Positions 18,217 through 26,700 of a stretch of 64,000 nucleotides of DNA are shown piece by piece. Position numbers and translations under genes: made by a program. The stretch covers positions 62,001 to 126,000 of the forward strand of contig NZ_JAJUWR010000014.1 of NCBI RefSeq assembly GCF_021390545.1, read 5' to 3'. The notes under the pieces were generated by a model that did no database searches, had not been told where the DNA came from, and saw only the letters and a program-made list of their open reading frames with translations. This DNA is from Algoriphagus sp. AGSA1 (GTDB taxonomy: Bacteria > Bacteroidota > Bacteroidia > Cytophagales > Cyclobacteriaceae). Numbering within the stretch: the stretch's first letter is position 1; every line of letters starts with the position of its first letter.

Positions 18217-18233
18217 TTGGTATGCCCTTCGCA
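18217..18233 (+). promoter_or_regulatory. Candidate sigma-54 promoter
   Basis: TTGGTATGCCCTTCGCA has the invariant GG (18219-18220) and GC (18231-18232) separated by 10 bases and matches TTGGCAYR-N4-TTGCW at all but about three positions. It is 47 bases before the ATG of the small secreted protein gene. Confidence 0.5.
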
Positions 18234-18279
18234 TTAAGGATAGCACAACAAAAAATCTAAAATTTTAAACCAACATATT

Positions 18280-18864
18280 ATGAAAACCTTATTAACAGTA
18301 GCATTAGCCAGCGTATTTACTTTTAGCTCTTTTATAGCGAGTGCAAGCGAAGATCTAAGATCACTTTCCACAGTAAATGCCAAAGACAAAAAAATCAATG
18401 TCACCCTTAATGAAGGAGTGGGCACTGCAAAGATCTCCATTTTGTCCCCTGAAGGAAAATTGCTTAGCAATAGAAAAGTACGGGTTAAAAATGAAAACCT
18501 GTTGGTGCCTTACAATATGGAGAACATGCCGGCGGGGGAATATCAGGTGAAAATCATCACGGATCAGGAAGAAGTAATCTATAAAGTGGCTACGACAGCC
18601 AAGCCAGAAGCTGCGGCTCTTCCCTTGATGGCTTATGGTAAAACAATAGATGAAAATACCGTAAGATTAACCGTAGTGGGACTGCTTGAGCCTGGAGTGG
18701 AAGTAGAAGTTTATTCTAACGATTCTGGCAAAGTAATCCATTCAGAGCACATAGATCAGAATGAAGGGTTTATAAAAGACTTTTCCTTCACTAATTTTGA
18801 AACAAAGGACATTCATTTGAAGGTTACGGATCTTAAAGGAAAAAGCAAAACACTTTACTTCTAA
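18280..18864 (+). CDS. Small secreted beta-sandwich protein of unknown function
   Basis: A 194-aa protein with signal peptide LLTVALASVFTFSSFIASAS (cleavage near residue 22). The mature part has two beta-rich halves: GVGTAKISILSPEGKLLSNRKV...MPAGEYQVKIITD (about 40-100) and VRLTVVGLLEPGVEVEVYSNDSGKV (about 125-155), each resembling a small beta-sandwich domain of the kind found at the ends of secreted Bacteroidota proteins. No enzyme motif is present and no function is recognised. It is preceded by a sigma-54-like promoter and followed by a strong terminator, so it is monocistronic. Confidence 0.75.
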   Translation: MKTLLTVALASVFTFSSFIASASEDLRSLSTVNAKDKKINVTLNEGVGTAKISILSPEGKLLSNRKVRVKNENLLVPYNMENMPAGEYQVKIITDQEEVIYKVATTAKPEAAALPLMAYGKTIDENTVRLTVVGLLEPGVEVEVYSNDSGKVIHSEHIDQNEGFIKDFSFTNFETKDIHLKVTDLKGKSKTLYF

Positions 18865-18890
18865 GTTTTAATAAGCCAACTATTATCAAG

Positions 18891-18919
18891 AGCTCAGATT
18901 TCAAATCTGGGCTTTTTTT
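18891..18919 (+). terminator. Rho-independent terminator
   Basis: AGCTCAGATTT pairs with AAATCTGGGCT (one G-T wobble), followed by seven T. It lies 27 bases after the stop of the small secreted protein gene. Confidence 0.85.
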
Positions 18920-19021
18920 ATTTCTACCATAGGTAGGGGAGATAGTAAACCCATTCTTGAACTCACTATAATTCTTATTTTATACAAATTTGGACAAAGA
19001 AAACATTGACATACTATCCAT

Positions 19022-19675
19022 TCAGAGGATTTGATTTTTCATCGCAAAGCTTTGCCTTTCCGTTATTTTTCTGCGCACTATCCAAAACGCAAGTGCGATA
19101 TTCGGAACCCAGCAAAGCCAAGCAACTATCCTATAAGCAGGAATAAATTCCCCGTGGTGTAAGGTGATTAATAGCGGGAGCCAGATTCTGAGTGTCACCG
19201 CCGCAAAGCATGCCGCATAGCTAAAGATCATCCAATTTTCGTGCGCATCAAAATCATGCTTTTTGGCAGTAAGCCAACCCATCATGGTGCTTACTAGCCA
19301 TATGACCCCCAAGGATACGAAACCCAGAACACTTGCCATTCCGCCTGTGGCATGGATCCCAATGTAAATCCCGGCGATGCTGCTGAAAAATGCCGCCGTA
19401 ACATATCCCATTCCGATTTTCTTATGCAGTTTTCTGTTTCTGTCCCGAAAAGCTTTTGGGAATTGAACCCAGCCGATTAAAAGGGCTACTCCTCCCAACA
19501 CTATATGGGTGTAGAATGCAGTGTTCCAGAGGGGATTGCTGAGCAGTTCGGCGGTTTTGGATTGTAGTAATCCGAAATTTCTGTCTAGGATAAAATACAG
19601 GATAGGGTATAGGCCTACCACAGTGCAGAGTAATCCAAATATCCACCAGAGGATTTTTTTCAGAATAGGCTTCAT
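19022..19675 (-). CDS. DUF2306-like integral membrane protein
   Basis: A 217-aa protein with about six membrane segments (near residues 8-28, 52-70, 85-107, 112-133, 148-170, 183-200). The conserved pattern THIVLGGVALLIGWVQF...RNRKLHKKIGMGYV and HENWMIFSYAACFAAVTLRIW fits the DUF2306 family, which shares a His-rich layout with heme-binding membrane proteins, but its function is unknown. It appears to be a single-gene unit. Confidence 0.8.
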   Translation of the reverse strand: MKPILKKILWWIFGLLCTVVGLYPILYFILDRNFGLLQSKTAELLSNPLWNTAFYTHIVLGGVALLIGWVQFPKAFRDRNRKLHKKIGMGYVTAAFFSSIAGIYIGIHATGGMASVLGFVSLGVIWLVSTMMGWLTAKKHDFDAHENWMIFSYAACFAAVTLRIWLPLLITLHHGEFIPAYRIVAWLCWVPNIALAFWIVRRKITERQSFAMKNQIL

Positions 19676-19785
19676 TGAAGAATAAAGTAGACTAAATGAC
19701 CTCGACTTTGCTTGGATTGTGAGCGTGTCAAATGACGTACAGTCAAAATTTATTTTGGATACTGGTCTGATTGCGTATATACAAA

Positions 19786-20064
19786 CTATTTGAAACCCTG
19801 TTCATATTTCATCAAACCAAATACAATTATTTTATCAAGTTCTATTTTGTACACAATAACATATCCCATAAAGATCATACCACGGATAGTATCATCCTCG
19901 AAATAAATGGATTTCCTATGCTTGAGAGGATGACTTTCAAGAGTTCGAATTTGATTTAAGAGTTTTTGCTTAAATCTGCGTGCTGCTTGTGGTTTATCAC
20001 TTGCTATGTAAGCTACTTGTCTATTGAGTTTTTTCAGAAATAAAGACTGAATCTCAATTTTCAT
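19786..20064 (-). CDS. RelE/ParE-family toxin
   Basis: A 92-aa basic protein of typical RelE/ParE size. The pattern LNRQVAYIASDKPQAARRFKQKLLNQIRTLESHPLKHRKS, then DTIRGMIFMGYVIVYKIE and IIVFGLM, fits the family's two helices plus beta-sheet. Such toxins cleave mRNA at the ribosome (RelE) or poison gyrase (ParE); which applies here cannot be read from the sequence. It overlaps the antitoxin gene by 11 bases, as expected for translational coupling. Confidence 0.8.
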   Translation of the reverse strand: MKIEIQSLFLKKLNRQVAYIASDKPQAARRFKQKLLNQIRTLESHPLKHRKSIYFEDDTIRGMIFMGYVIVYKIELDKIIVFGLMKYEQGFK

Positions 20065-20287
20065 AACGCTTTATGGTCTCCTCTAAAATTTCATCAGCTT
20101 CTTCCAAAGAAAAGGTTTTTGTATTTCCAGATTTAAGTTTTTGATACTCATATTTCAATTCTGGTTCAGAAAATCCATAATCAGGTTCTGGCTCTATCAC
20201 TTGAAGATCCTCTTTATCAAACTGCTGGAGAAGAGATAAGACTTTATCTAGGATCTTCTCATTAACTTTAATTTTGATCGTTTCCAT
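20054..20287 (-). CDS. Antitoxin of RelE/ParE module
   Basis: A 77-aa acidic protein directly upstream of the toxin, with an 11-base overlap. Residues 1-30 (IKIKVNEKILDKVLSLLQQF) may form the DNA-binding or dimerisation part. The acidic C-terminus (EEADEILEETIKRYEN) is suited to wrap the basic toxin. It was identified mainly by position, size and charge. A perfect 23-bp palindrome 23 bases upstream is the likely autoregulatory operator. Confidence 0.72.
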   Translation of the reverse strand: METIKIKVNEKILDKVLSLLQQFDKEDLQVIEPEPDYGFSEPELKYEYQKLKSGNTKTFSLEEADEILEETIKRYEN

Positions 20288-20309
20288 AGTGAAAGATAAG
20301 ATTTTTCAA

Positions 20310-20332
20310 TTTTAAATTCACTGAATTTAAAA
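20310..20332. promoter_or_regulatory. Perfect 23-bp palindrome upstream of toxin-antitoxin operon
   Basis: Two 11-base arms (TTTTAAATTCA and its complement) flank a central C. The site lies between the nudK stop and the antitoxin ATG. It has no GC-rich stem, so it reads better as a repressor operator than a terminator. Antitoxin-toxin complexes usually bind such dyads. Confidence 0.6.
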
Positions 20333-20350
20333 AAGTGAATGATTTACGAT

Positions 20351-20929
20351 TCATAAAATCCCCTGCAATCTCAAATGCTGAATCAGCATAATTGTTTTGG
20401 CATCCTTGATTTCCCCAGTGCTTATCATACCCAAGGCTTTTTCATAAGCCATTTCCAGCACTTCTATATTTTCTTCTTCATGATCCACTCCACCACCTTC
20501 ACTGACTTTCATGTCTGTTGTATAGGCGGCGATGAAGAAGTACAGGATCTCCGTCACTGAGCCCGGAGACATGTAAGCTTCGAATACCTTTTTCACATCC
20601 TTCACTAAATACCCTGTTTCCTCCTCTGTTTCTCTACGGATGCAGTCTTCCGCGTTATCCTTATCCAGTAGTCCGGCACAGGCTTCGATCATCATGCCTG
20701 ATTCATTGCCATTGGTATAGGTAGGAAGACGAAATTGTCGTGTTAGAATTACGGTTTTCTTTTCCTGATTGTACAAAAGGATTGTCGCTCCATTGCCCCG
20801 GTCATATGCTTCTCTTTCCTGTGTGATGACTTCACCATTTTTCTTGGTGAATTGGAAAGTGATTTTGCGGAGCGTGTACCAATTGTCTGAAAGTACTTCG
20901 GTTTTTAAAAGTTTGATGTCTTTGATCAT
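20351..20929 (-). CDS. nudK: NUDIX hydrolase, NudK-like GDP-mannose pyrophosphatase
   Basis: A 192-aa NUDIX protein. The N-terminal region [20 protein letters not shown] and [13 protein letters not shown] is characteristic of NudK. The NUDIX box is [23 protein letters not shown] with the GX5EX7REUXEEXGU residues present. The E. coli enzyme hydrolyses GDP-mannose and related sugars. The ATG at 20927-20929 was used: an alternative TTG eight codons upstream falls inside the terminator of the preceding gene. The toxin-antitoxin pair lies downstream on the same strand. Confidence 0.88.
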   Translation of the reverse strand: MIKDIKLLKTEVLSDNWYTLRKITFQFTKKNGEVITQEREAYDRGNGATILLYNQEKKTVILTRQFRLPTYTNGNESGMMIEACAGLLDKDNAEDCIRRETEEETGYLVKDVKKVFEAYMSPGSVTEILYFFIAAYTTDMKVSEGGGVDHEEENIEVLEMAYEKALGMISTGEIKDAKTIMLIQHLRLQGIL

Positions 20930-20945
20930 AAGTATGTCTTCTGGT

Positions 20946-20978
20946 AAAAACAAACCCAGCGTTTAGGTCTGGGTTTGT
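20946..20978 (-). terminator. Rho-independent terminator after the D-threonine-aldolase-like gene
   Basis: On the minus strand CAAACCCAG pairs with CTGGGTTTG around a 9-base loop and is followed by five T. It ends transcription between the gene at 21051 and nudK. Confidence 0.8.
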
Positions 20979-21050
20979 GTTCGGGTTTTTTAAGGTCAAT
21001 ATAAAATTGTCTATTTCCCACCTTTTAAGTCTTGTATAATCTGTGATTGA

Positions 21051-22157
21051 TTAATGGGCGCTGCCTTCTGCGTGATCCACCATTTTCCCATCCAGCGTCA
21101 TGTATTCGCCCATAGCGTCAGCGGTCATACATGAATGCACCGGAAGAATCCCAAGTATGTCCCCAACTTTTACTTTAGCCAGCAACTCGTCTGTGGCCTT
21201 GATTAAACCATGTTCCTGGGAAATGCTTTTCAGAAAGGACTTCTGCTCAGGAATAGTCCAGCCATTTTCATTTAGGTAAACTACCTCCCCAAAGTTTTTC
21301 AACCCATTTTCTCCTACCAATACATCTTTGGCCAAGTGCACACCGCCTCCATGTACCAGGATTTCTTTCCGGTCTTTTTTGATGTCCACCACAGGTACTG
21401 CAAGGCAAACAGCGATGTCTGACCGCTCACATCCTCCCAGCTCAGCCTGCATCAGGTCATAAAAAACAAAATTGCCAGGTCCCATCTCGTCTATATCCTC
21501 AAAATCCTCCATCACTGCGCAGCCAGGTGTATCTCCAATCCTAGTTACCAAATTTGGATATTCGGTTCTGTATTTATTTTTGAGCATTCCCAGCGCATTT
21601 CTGGATTGCTCGTATATAGCCGGAATATCCGGCATATAATAGGTATGCCCGGGATGTAGATAAAAACCTTTGAAATTCAGTTTGTCAGACTTTTTTGCCA
21701 GCAGCAAAATCTCTTCCAGTAATCCAAAATCACTCACTTCTACTCCAGTCCTGCCATAGCCTGCGTCGATCTCTATGAAAAATCCCACCGGATGCTCCAA
21801 TTGATCTACGAGCATCTGGGTAGTGGCGACGTTGATCAACTGTACCGAAATAGCCTGTTTTGCCGCTATTTGATTGAGTTTTGGTATTTCCAGTGGATTA
21901 AAAGGAAAAGCGATGTGAATATTCACCCATCCTTGACCGCTTAAATACTCCGCCATTTTCATGGATGAAACTGTCACTTCTGTGATATTATATTCCTTGG
22001 CCCAATCTCCGATTTGATTTGACTGGGCAGTCTTAAAATGCGGTACCAACTTCATATTATGGCGTGCAGCTTTATCTGCCATGCGCTTGAGATTGGCTCT
22101 ACAGATTTTTTCGTCCAGAAGTAATGTAGGAGAGGATATTTGATCGAGGTAGCTCAT
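21051..22157 (-). CDS. D-threonine aldolase / D-serine deaminase-like PLP enzyme (fold type III)
   Basis: A 368-aa protein with an N-terminal alanine-racemase-like TIM barrel. The PLP lysine is in LVPHFKTAQSNQIG (about residue 43). FFIEIDAGYGRTGVEVSDF is the family's phosphate-side motif. The C-terminal metal-binding motif PVHSCMTADAMGEYMTLDG and HGGGVHLAKD resemble those of D-threonine aldolase and D-serine dehydratase, which cleave beta-hydroxy D-amino acids. The exact substrate is not fixed by sequence. It is a single-gene unit ended by the hairpin at 20946-20978. Confidence 0.85.
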   Translation of the reverse strand: MSYLDQISSPTLLLDEKICRANLKRMADKAARHNMKLVPHFKTAQSNQIGDWAKEYNITEVTVSSMKMAEYLSGQGWVNIHIAFPFNPLEIPKLNQIAAKQAISVQLINVATTQMLVDQLEHPVGFFIEIDAGYGRTGVEVSDFGLLEEILLLAKKSDKLNFKGFYLHPGHTYYMPDIPAIYEQSRNALGMLKNKYRTEYPNLVTRIGDTPGCAVMEDFEDIDEMGPGNFVFYDLMQAELGGCERSDIAVCLAVPVVDIKKDRKEILVHGGGVHLAKDVLVGENGLKNFGEVVYLNENGWTIPEQKSFLKSISQEHGLIKATDELLAKVKVGDILGILPVHSCMTADAMGEYMTLDGKMVDHAEGSAH

Positions 22158-22590
22158 TAGTTGCGATAGAGTTTATAGAAATTTTATTGAAAGTAAGGTT
22201 AGACAAAGGGAAATACAAGTTGTAAGCGGATTTACGAAACACGATTTTTGATTTACGGGATTCCCGGAGAGTTGATAGCCACTTTTGTCTTCCAGCGTTT
22301 TGGGAAAAGGTTTTTCAATCCCAAAGGGAGGACAGAATTCTAGGCTGATTGGAAATAGGTACAATAAAACCCGGAATGGGTGAGATCCTTAGTTATAAAA
22401 TCCTTTAAGGTTTCAAACACCTCCAGGATGCTGAATGAAAACTGCGCCTTTACGTCCTTTCGTGAAATTATTCAGATTGAGAAATTCATAGCCCGATGCA
22501 GGTAACACCGCCATTTCTGCTAATTTTGTCACCCAATCAAATCGCCTGATAATAGGCCAAAAAAGCATTCTAAATTGCCTCAAAACCTCC
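22158..22590. other. 433-base intergenic region before alaS
   Basis: This region lies between divergent genes. No RNA gene, clear promoter consensus or T-box-like structure was recognised, and the short open frames in it show no coding character. Confidence 0.4.
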
Positions 22591-25215
22591 ATGGAAGCAA
22601 AGAAAATAAGGAGCACCTTTATAGAGTTTTTCCAGTCAAAGCAGCATCATTACGTCCCTTCATCACCGATTGTGGTCAAAAATGACCCAACGCTGATGTT
22701 CACAAATGCGGGAATGAACCAGTTCAAAGACGCATTTCTGGGCAACGAAGCCGCCAAATATTCCCGTGTAGCCAATTCACAAAAATGCCTACGCGTCAGT
22801 GGTAAGCACAATGACCTAGAAGAAGTAGGAGTGGATACTTATCATCATACCATGTTTGAGATGCTGGGCAATTGGTCTTTTGGTGATTATTTCAAAAAGG
22901 ATGCAATCGCCTGGGCATGGGAATTATTGACCGAGGTGTATGGACTGGACAAAGACCGCCTATACGTGTCTGTCTTCCAAGGAGACCAAGGAGATAACCT
23001 CGGGATGGATCAGGAAGCCTATGATCTTTGGAAAGCCATAGTACCGGAGGATCGTATCATCATGGGATCCAAAAAAGATAATTTCTGGGAAATGGGTGAC
23101 GTGGGACCTTGCGGGCCTTGTTCGGAAATACATATTGACCTTAGGTCAGATGGGGAACGTGTCCAGGTGGCCGGAAAAGACTTGGTGAATAATGACCACG
23201 AACAGGTGATCGAAATCTGGAATTTGGTCTTTATGCAGTTCAACCGGGTTTCTGATGGAAGTCTTAAACCTTTGCCTGCCACCCATGTAGATACCGGGAT
23301 GGGTTTCGAGCGGCTGGTACGGGCTATCCAACAAAAATCCTCCAATTATGACACGGATTTGTTTGCTCCTTTTTTGGCTGCATTGGCTAAGAAATCAGGT
23401 AAGGTTTACGGGGAAGATTTGCCTACAGATATTGCCTTTCGGGTGATTGTGGACCATATCCGTGCGATTACATTTACCATAGCGGATGGGCAATTGCCTT
23501 CCAATAATAAGGCTGGATATGTGATCCGTAGGATACTTAGAAGAGCCGTTCGCTATGGCTATACATTCTTGGGTTTTCATGAACCATTTTTGTATGAATT
23601 GACCGGTTTGATCGCTGATAATTTCGGGGATATTTTCCCGGAAGTCAGGCAGCAGCAGGAGTTTATTGCCAAAGTGATTTTCGAAGAGGAGTCATCCTTC
23701 CTTCGCACCCTGGACAACGGGTTGAAAATGCTAGACCAGATCAAAGCGGAATTGAGGGGGAAAGGGGAAAAAGTCATTCCCGGAAAAACTGCCTTTGAAT
23801 TATACGATACCTTTGGGTTCCCACTGGATCTTACATCTTTGATCGCCCGTGAGAGCGGCCTTTCACTGGATGAGAAAGGTTTTGCCCAGGAAATGGAAGC
23901 CCAGAAAACCCGCTCCCGTGCAGCTTCCGAATCAGAAACCGGGGATTGGGTGGTTGTAAATGAGGATGACGGAGTGGAATTCGTAGGCTACGATTACTTA
24001 AAAGCACATGCTCAGATCATCAAGTACAGAGTGATCTCTGATAAAAAGGGCGACAAATATCAGATAGTATTGGATAAGACTCCGTTTTATGCGGAAAGCG
24101 GGGGGCAGGTAGGAGATACTGGCTGGCTGATCTCTGAGACAGAAAAAGTGAGAGTGATCGATACAAAGAAGGAGAATGACCTGATCGTTCATTTTGTGGA
24201 AAAACTACCAGCTGATCCCGAAGCTAAATTTGGAGCTGAGGTCGATGCCGAAAAACGTTATTTGACTGAAAACAATCATACTGCTACTCACTTGCTTCAG
24301 TCGGCTTTGAAAGAAGTCCTTGGGGATCATATCCAGCAGCGTGGCTCTTTGGTCAATCAGAACTTGCTTAGGTTTGATTTTTCCCACTTCAGTAAACTTA
24401 CTGATGAGGAGATATCTAAGGTGGAGGATATAGTAAATAGTAAAATCAGGCAAAATATCCCTTTTTCGGAGCAGAGAAACGTGCCGATAGAGGAGGCAAA
24501 AAAACAAGGGGCTACAGCGCTTTTTGGTGAGAAATATGGTGACTACGTTAGAGTGGTCACATTTGATAAGGATTTCTCTGTGGAACTTTGCGGAGGCACA
24601 CACGTACCTCAGACGAGTAAAATAGGTTTGTTCAAAATTATTTCGGAAGGCTCCAGTGCGTCGGGTGTCCGAAGAATCGAGGCGATCACCGCTAAGGCAG
24701 CAGAGGAATACTTCCGCAAACAGGATAATATGGTGAAGGAAATCCAGGAATTGCTTAAGAATCCAAAGGACTTAATAAAGTCAATTGAATCGTTGATTCA
24801 GGAGAGAAATGAGCTTAAAAAAGAAATTGGTTCCCTACACTTGGAGAAAGCTTCGGGTGTGAAAGCGGAGCTGCTCAAGCAATTCGTGCCTGGAGATGGG
24901 ATTAATACCCTTATTGCACAAGTGGAACTACCAAATGCTGATTCATTGAAGAAACTTGCCTATGAATTGAAAAATGAAACCGGGAACGCTTTCGTTATTT
25001 TGGCAGCGAAAATTGATGACAAGCCTCAGATCGCGGTGATTATCGAAGACGATCTGGTCAAAGACAAGAATCTGAACGCGGGTCAGATCGTGAGGGAGTT
25101 GGCAAAGGAAATCCAAGGAGGCGGTGGAGGACAGCCGTTTTTTGCCACTGCTGGTGGAAAAAATCTCGCTGGACTACAAAATGTGGTGATCAGAGCCAGG
25201 GAGTTATATCTTTAG
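22591..25215 (+). CDS. alaS: Alanyl-tRNA synthetase
   Basis: An 874-aa class II synthetase charging tRNA-Ala. Motif 1-2 are visible in RSTFIEFFQSKQHHYVPSSPIV, FTNAGMNQFKDAFLG and HHTMFEMLGNWSFGDYFKK. The editing domain has NNHTATHLLQSALKEVLG (HxxxH) and ELCGGTHVPQTSKIG (C-x3-H). The C-terminal oligomerisation region ends GQIVRELAKEIQGGGGGQPFFATAGG. All domains are full length. The downstream gene gatB begins 21 bases later, so the two translation-accuracy genes are probably co-transcribed. Confidence 0.98.
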   Translation: MEAKKIRSTFIEFFQSKQHHYVPSSPIVVKNDPTLMFTNAGMNQFKDAFLGNEAAKYSRVANSQKCLRVSGKHNDLEEVGVDTYHHTMFEMLGNWSFGDYFKKDAIAWAWELLTEVYGLDKDRLYVSVFQGDQGDNLGMDQEAYDLWKAIVPEDRIIMGSKKDNFWEMGDVGPCGPCSEIHIDLRSDGERVQVAGKDLVNNDHEQVIEIWNLVFMQFNRVSDGSLKPLPATHVDTGMGFERLVRAIQQKSSNYDTDLFAPFLAALAKKSGKVYGEDLPTDIAFRVIVDHIRAITFTIADGQLPSNNKAGYVIRRILRRAVRYGYTFLGFHEPFLYELTGLIADNFGDIFPEVRQQQEFIAKVIFEEESSFLRTLDNGLKMLDQIKAELRGKGEKVIPGKTAFELYDTFGFPLDLTSLIARESGLSLDEKGFAQEMEAQKTRSRAASESETGDWVVVNEDDGVEFVGYDYLKAHAQIIKYRVISDKKGDKYQIVLDKTPFYAESGGQVGDTGWLISETEKVRVIDTKKENDLIVHFVEKLPADPEAKFGAEVDAEKRYLTENNHTATHLLQSALKEVLGDHIQQRGSLVNQNLLRFDFSHFSKLTDEEISKVEDIVNSKIRQNIPFSEQRNVPIEEAKKQGATALFGEKYGDYVRVVTFDKDFSVELCGGTHVPQTSKIGLFKIISEGSSASGVRRIEAITAKAAEEYFRKQDNMVKEIQELLKNPKDLIKSIESLIQERNELKKEIGSLHLEKASGVKAELLKQFVPGDGINTLIAQVELPNADSLKKLAYELKNETGNAFVILAAKIDDKPQIAVIIEDDLVKDKNLNAGQIVRELAKEIQGGGGGQPFFATAGGKNLAGLQNVVIRARELYL

Positions 25216-25236
25216 AAAATAGAAAAACACGAGCGG

Positions 25237-26697
25237 ATGCTAAGTGAAGAGATAAAGAATAAATATCAATTGGTTATAGGGCTTGAGGTGCATGCGCAGC
25301 TTATGACCGAGAGTAAAATGTTTGCTGCTGATGCCAATGCCTATGGGAAATCACCCAACACACAGATTTCTGTGATTACCTTGGGGCACCCTGGCACTTT
25401 GCCGAAGGTAAACAGAAAAGCTATTGCCTTTGCCATCAAGATGGGATTGGCTTGCAATTCTGAGATTACCCGACACAACGTATTTGCCCGAAAAAACTAC
25501 TTCTATCCGGATCTGCCCAAAGGATATCAACTTACGCAGGACAAAGGGCCTATTTGTGTAGGAGGGACAGTTCCGATCCAGTTGGCGGACGGCACCAAAA
25601 AAGACGTGATCTTGAACCGAGTGCATATGGAAGAGGACGCCGGAAAGTCCATTCATTTGGCAGGAGAGTCTGACACATTAGTCGATTTTAACCGCGCCGG
25701 TACTCCGTTGATTGAGATTGTAACCGAGCCCGATATCAACAGCCCTGAAGAAGCATATGCTTTTCTGGCGGAGGTGAAGAAACTGGTGAAATACCTGGAT
25801 ATCTGTGACGGCAATATGGAAGAGGGATCGCTCCGCTGTGATGCCAACGTCTCTGTGAAGCTGAAAGATGCTAAGGAACTGGGCAAAAAAGTGGAGGTGA
25901 AAAACATGAATTCCTTCAGGAATGTGTTCCGCGCAATTGAGCACGAGCATGAACGCCTGATAGGCCTGATAGAAGCTGGGGAGGAAGTTGTTTCTGAAAC
26001 CAGAACTTTTGATGCAAATACAGGACTTACGGCCAGTATGCGTACCAAAGAAGACCTGAATGATTATAGATACTTTCCTGAGCCTGATTTGAGTCCAGTC
26101 GTGATCTCAGACGAGTGGCTGAATGTCGTAAAAGCTACCATGCCTGTTTTGCCAAGAGAACTGCACAGAAAATTTGTGGAATCTTATGGTTTGCCGGCTT
26201 ATGATGCCAGTTTCCTGACAGAATCCAAGGAAGTCGCTCTATGGTTTGATGAGCTTTGTGGCAAAACCCAAAACTATAAAGCGGCGTCTAACTGGATGAT
26301 GGGGCCTATAAAATCAACGCTAAATGAGCAATCGTTAAGCATGCAGGATTTTCCGGTGAGCACAGATTCTCTTTCCCGGTTGATTGCTTTGGTAGATGAA
26401 AATAAAGTAAGCAACAGTGCGGCATCTCAGAATATCTTTCCTGAAATGTTAGTAACTCCTACAGAAAGCCCATTGGAAATAGCCCATCGACTTAATCTGC
26501 TACAGGAAAGTGATGAATCCTCACTAAAGCCGATCGTTGAAGAAGTATTGGCAGCAAATGCAGTAAAAGTGAAGGAATACAGATCAGGTAAAAAAGGTTT
26601 GATGGGTTTGTTCATGGGGCAAGTGATGAAAAAATCCCAAGGAAAGGCAGATCCCAAAGTGGCAACAAAACTATTGACAGAATTATTAGATAATTAA
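25237..26697 (+). CDS. gatB: Aspartyl/glutamyl-tRNA amidotransferase subunit B
   Basis: A 486-aa protein. Signature motifs are LVIGLEVHAQLMTESKMF, PGTLPKVNRKAI, FARKNYFYPDLPKGYQLTQ, HMEEDAGKSIH, LVDFNRAGTPLIEIVTEPD and EEGSLRCDANVS, then YRYFPEPDL. It is the kinase/transamidation partner of GatA and GatC, which convert Glu-tRNA-Gln (and Asp-tRNA-Asn) to the amidated forms. The C-terminal YqeY-like tail ends in LLTELLDN. The length is normal. The TlpA-like gene begins 3 bases after its stop. Confidence 0.98.
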   Translation: MLSEEIKNKYQLVIGLEVHAQLMTESKMFAADANAYGKSPNTQISVITLGHPGTLPKVNRKAIAFAIKMGLACNSEITRHNVFARKNYFYPDLPKGYQLTQDKGPICVGGTVPIQLADGTKKDVILNRVHMEEDAGKSIHLAGESDTLVDFNRAGTPLIEIVTEPDINSPEEAYAFLAEVKKLVKYLDICDGNMEEGSLRCDANVSVKLKDAKELGKKVEVKNMNSFRNVFRAIEHEHERLIGLIEAGEEVVSETRTFDANTGLTASMRTKEDLNDYRYFPEPDLSPVVISDEWLNVVKATMPVLPRELHRKFVESYGLPAYDASFLTESKEVALWFDELCGKTQNYKAASNWMMGPIKSTLNEQSLSMQDFPVSTDSLSRLIALVDENKVSNSAASQNIFPEMLVTPTESPLEIAHRLNLLQESDESSLKPIVEEVLAANAVKVKEYRSGKKGLMGLFMGQVMKKSQGKADPKVATKLLTELLDN

Positions 26698-26700
26698 CCC

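Larger units (their letters stand above)
17701..18279. other. 579-base gene-free control region with sigma-54-like promoter and TGTCC dyads
   Basis: No open frame of coding character was seen here. The stretch contains several TGTCC/GGACA blocks (17889-17894, 17922-17926, 17933-17937, and the dyad at 18062-18086) and a sigma-54-like promoter at 18217-18233, all pointing to the gene at 18280. Confidence 0.5.

Noticed and set aside
22413..22616. Minus-strand 67-aa frame upstream of alaS
   Set aside because: It starts inside alaS and shows no signal peptide, motif or coding composition.
23000..26600. Several minus-strand frames inside alaS and gatB
   Set aside because: They are shadows of strongly conserved plus-strand genes.
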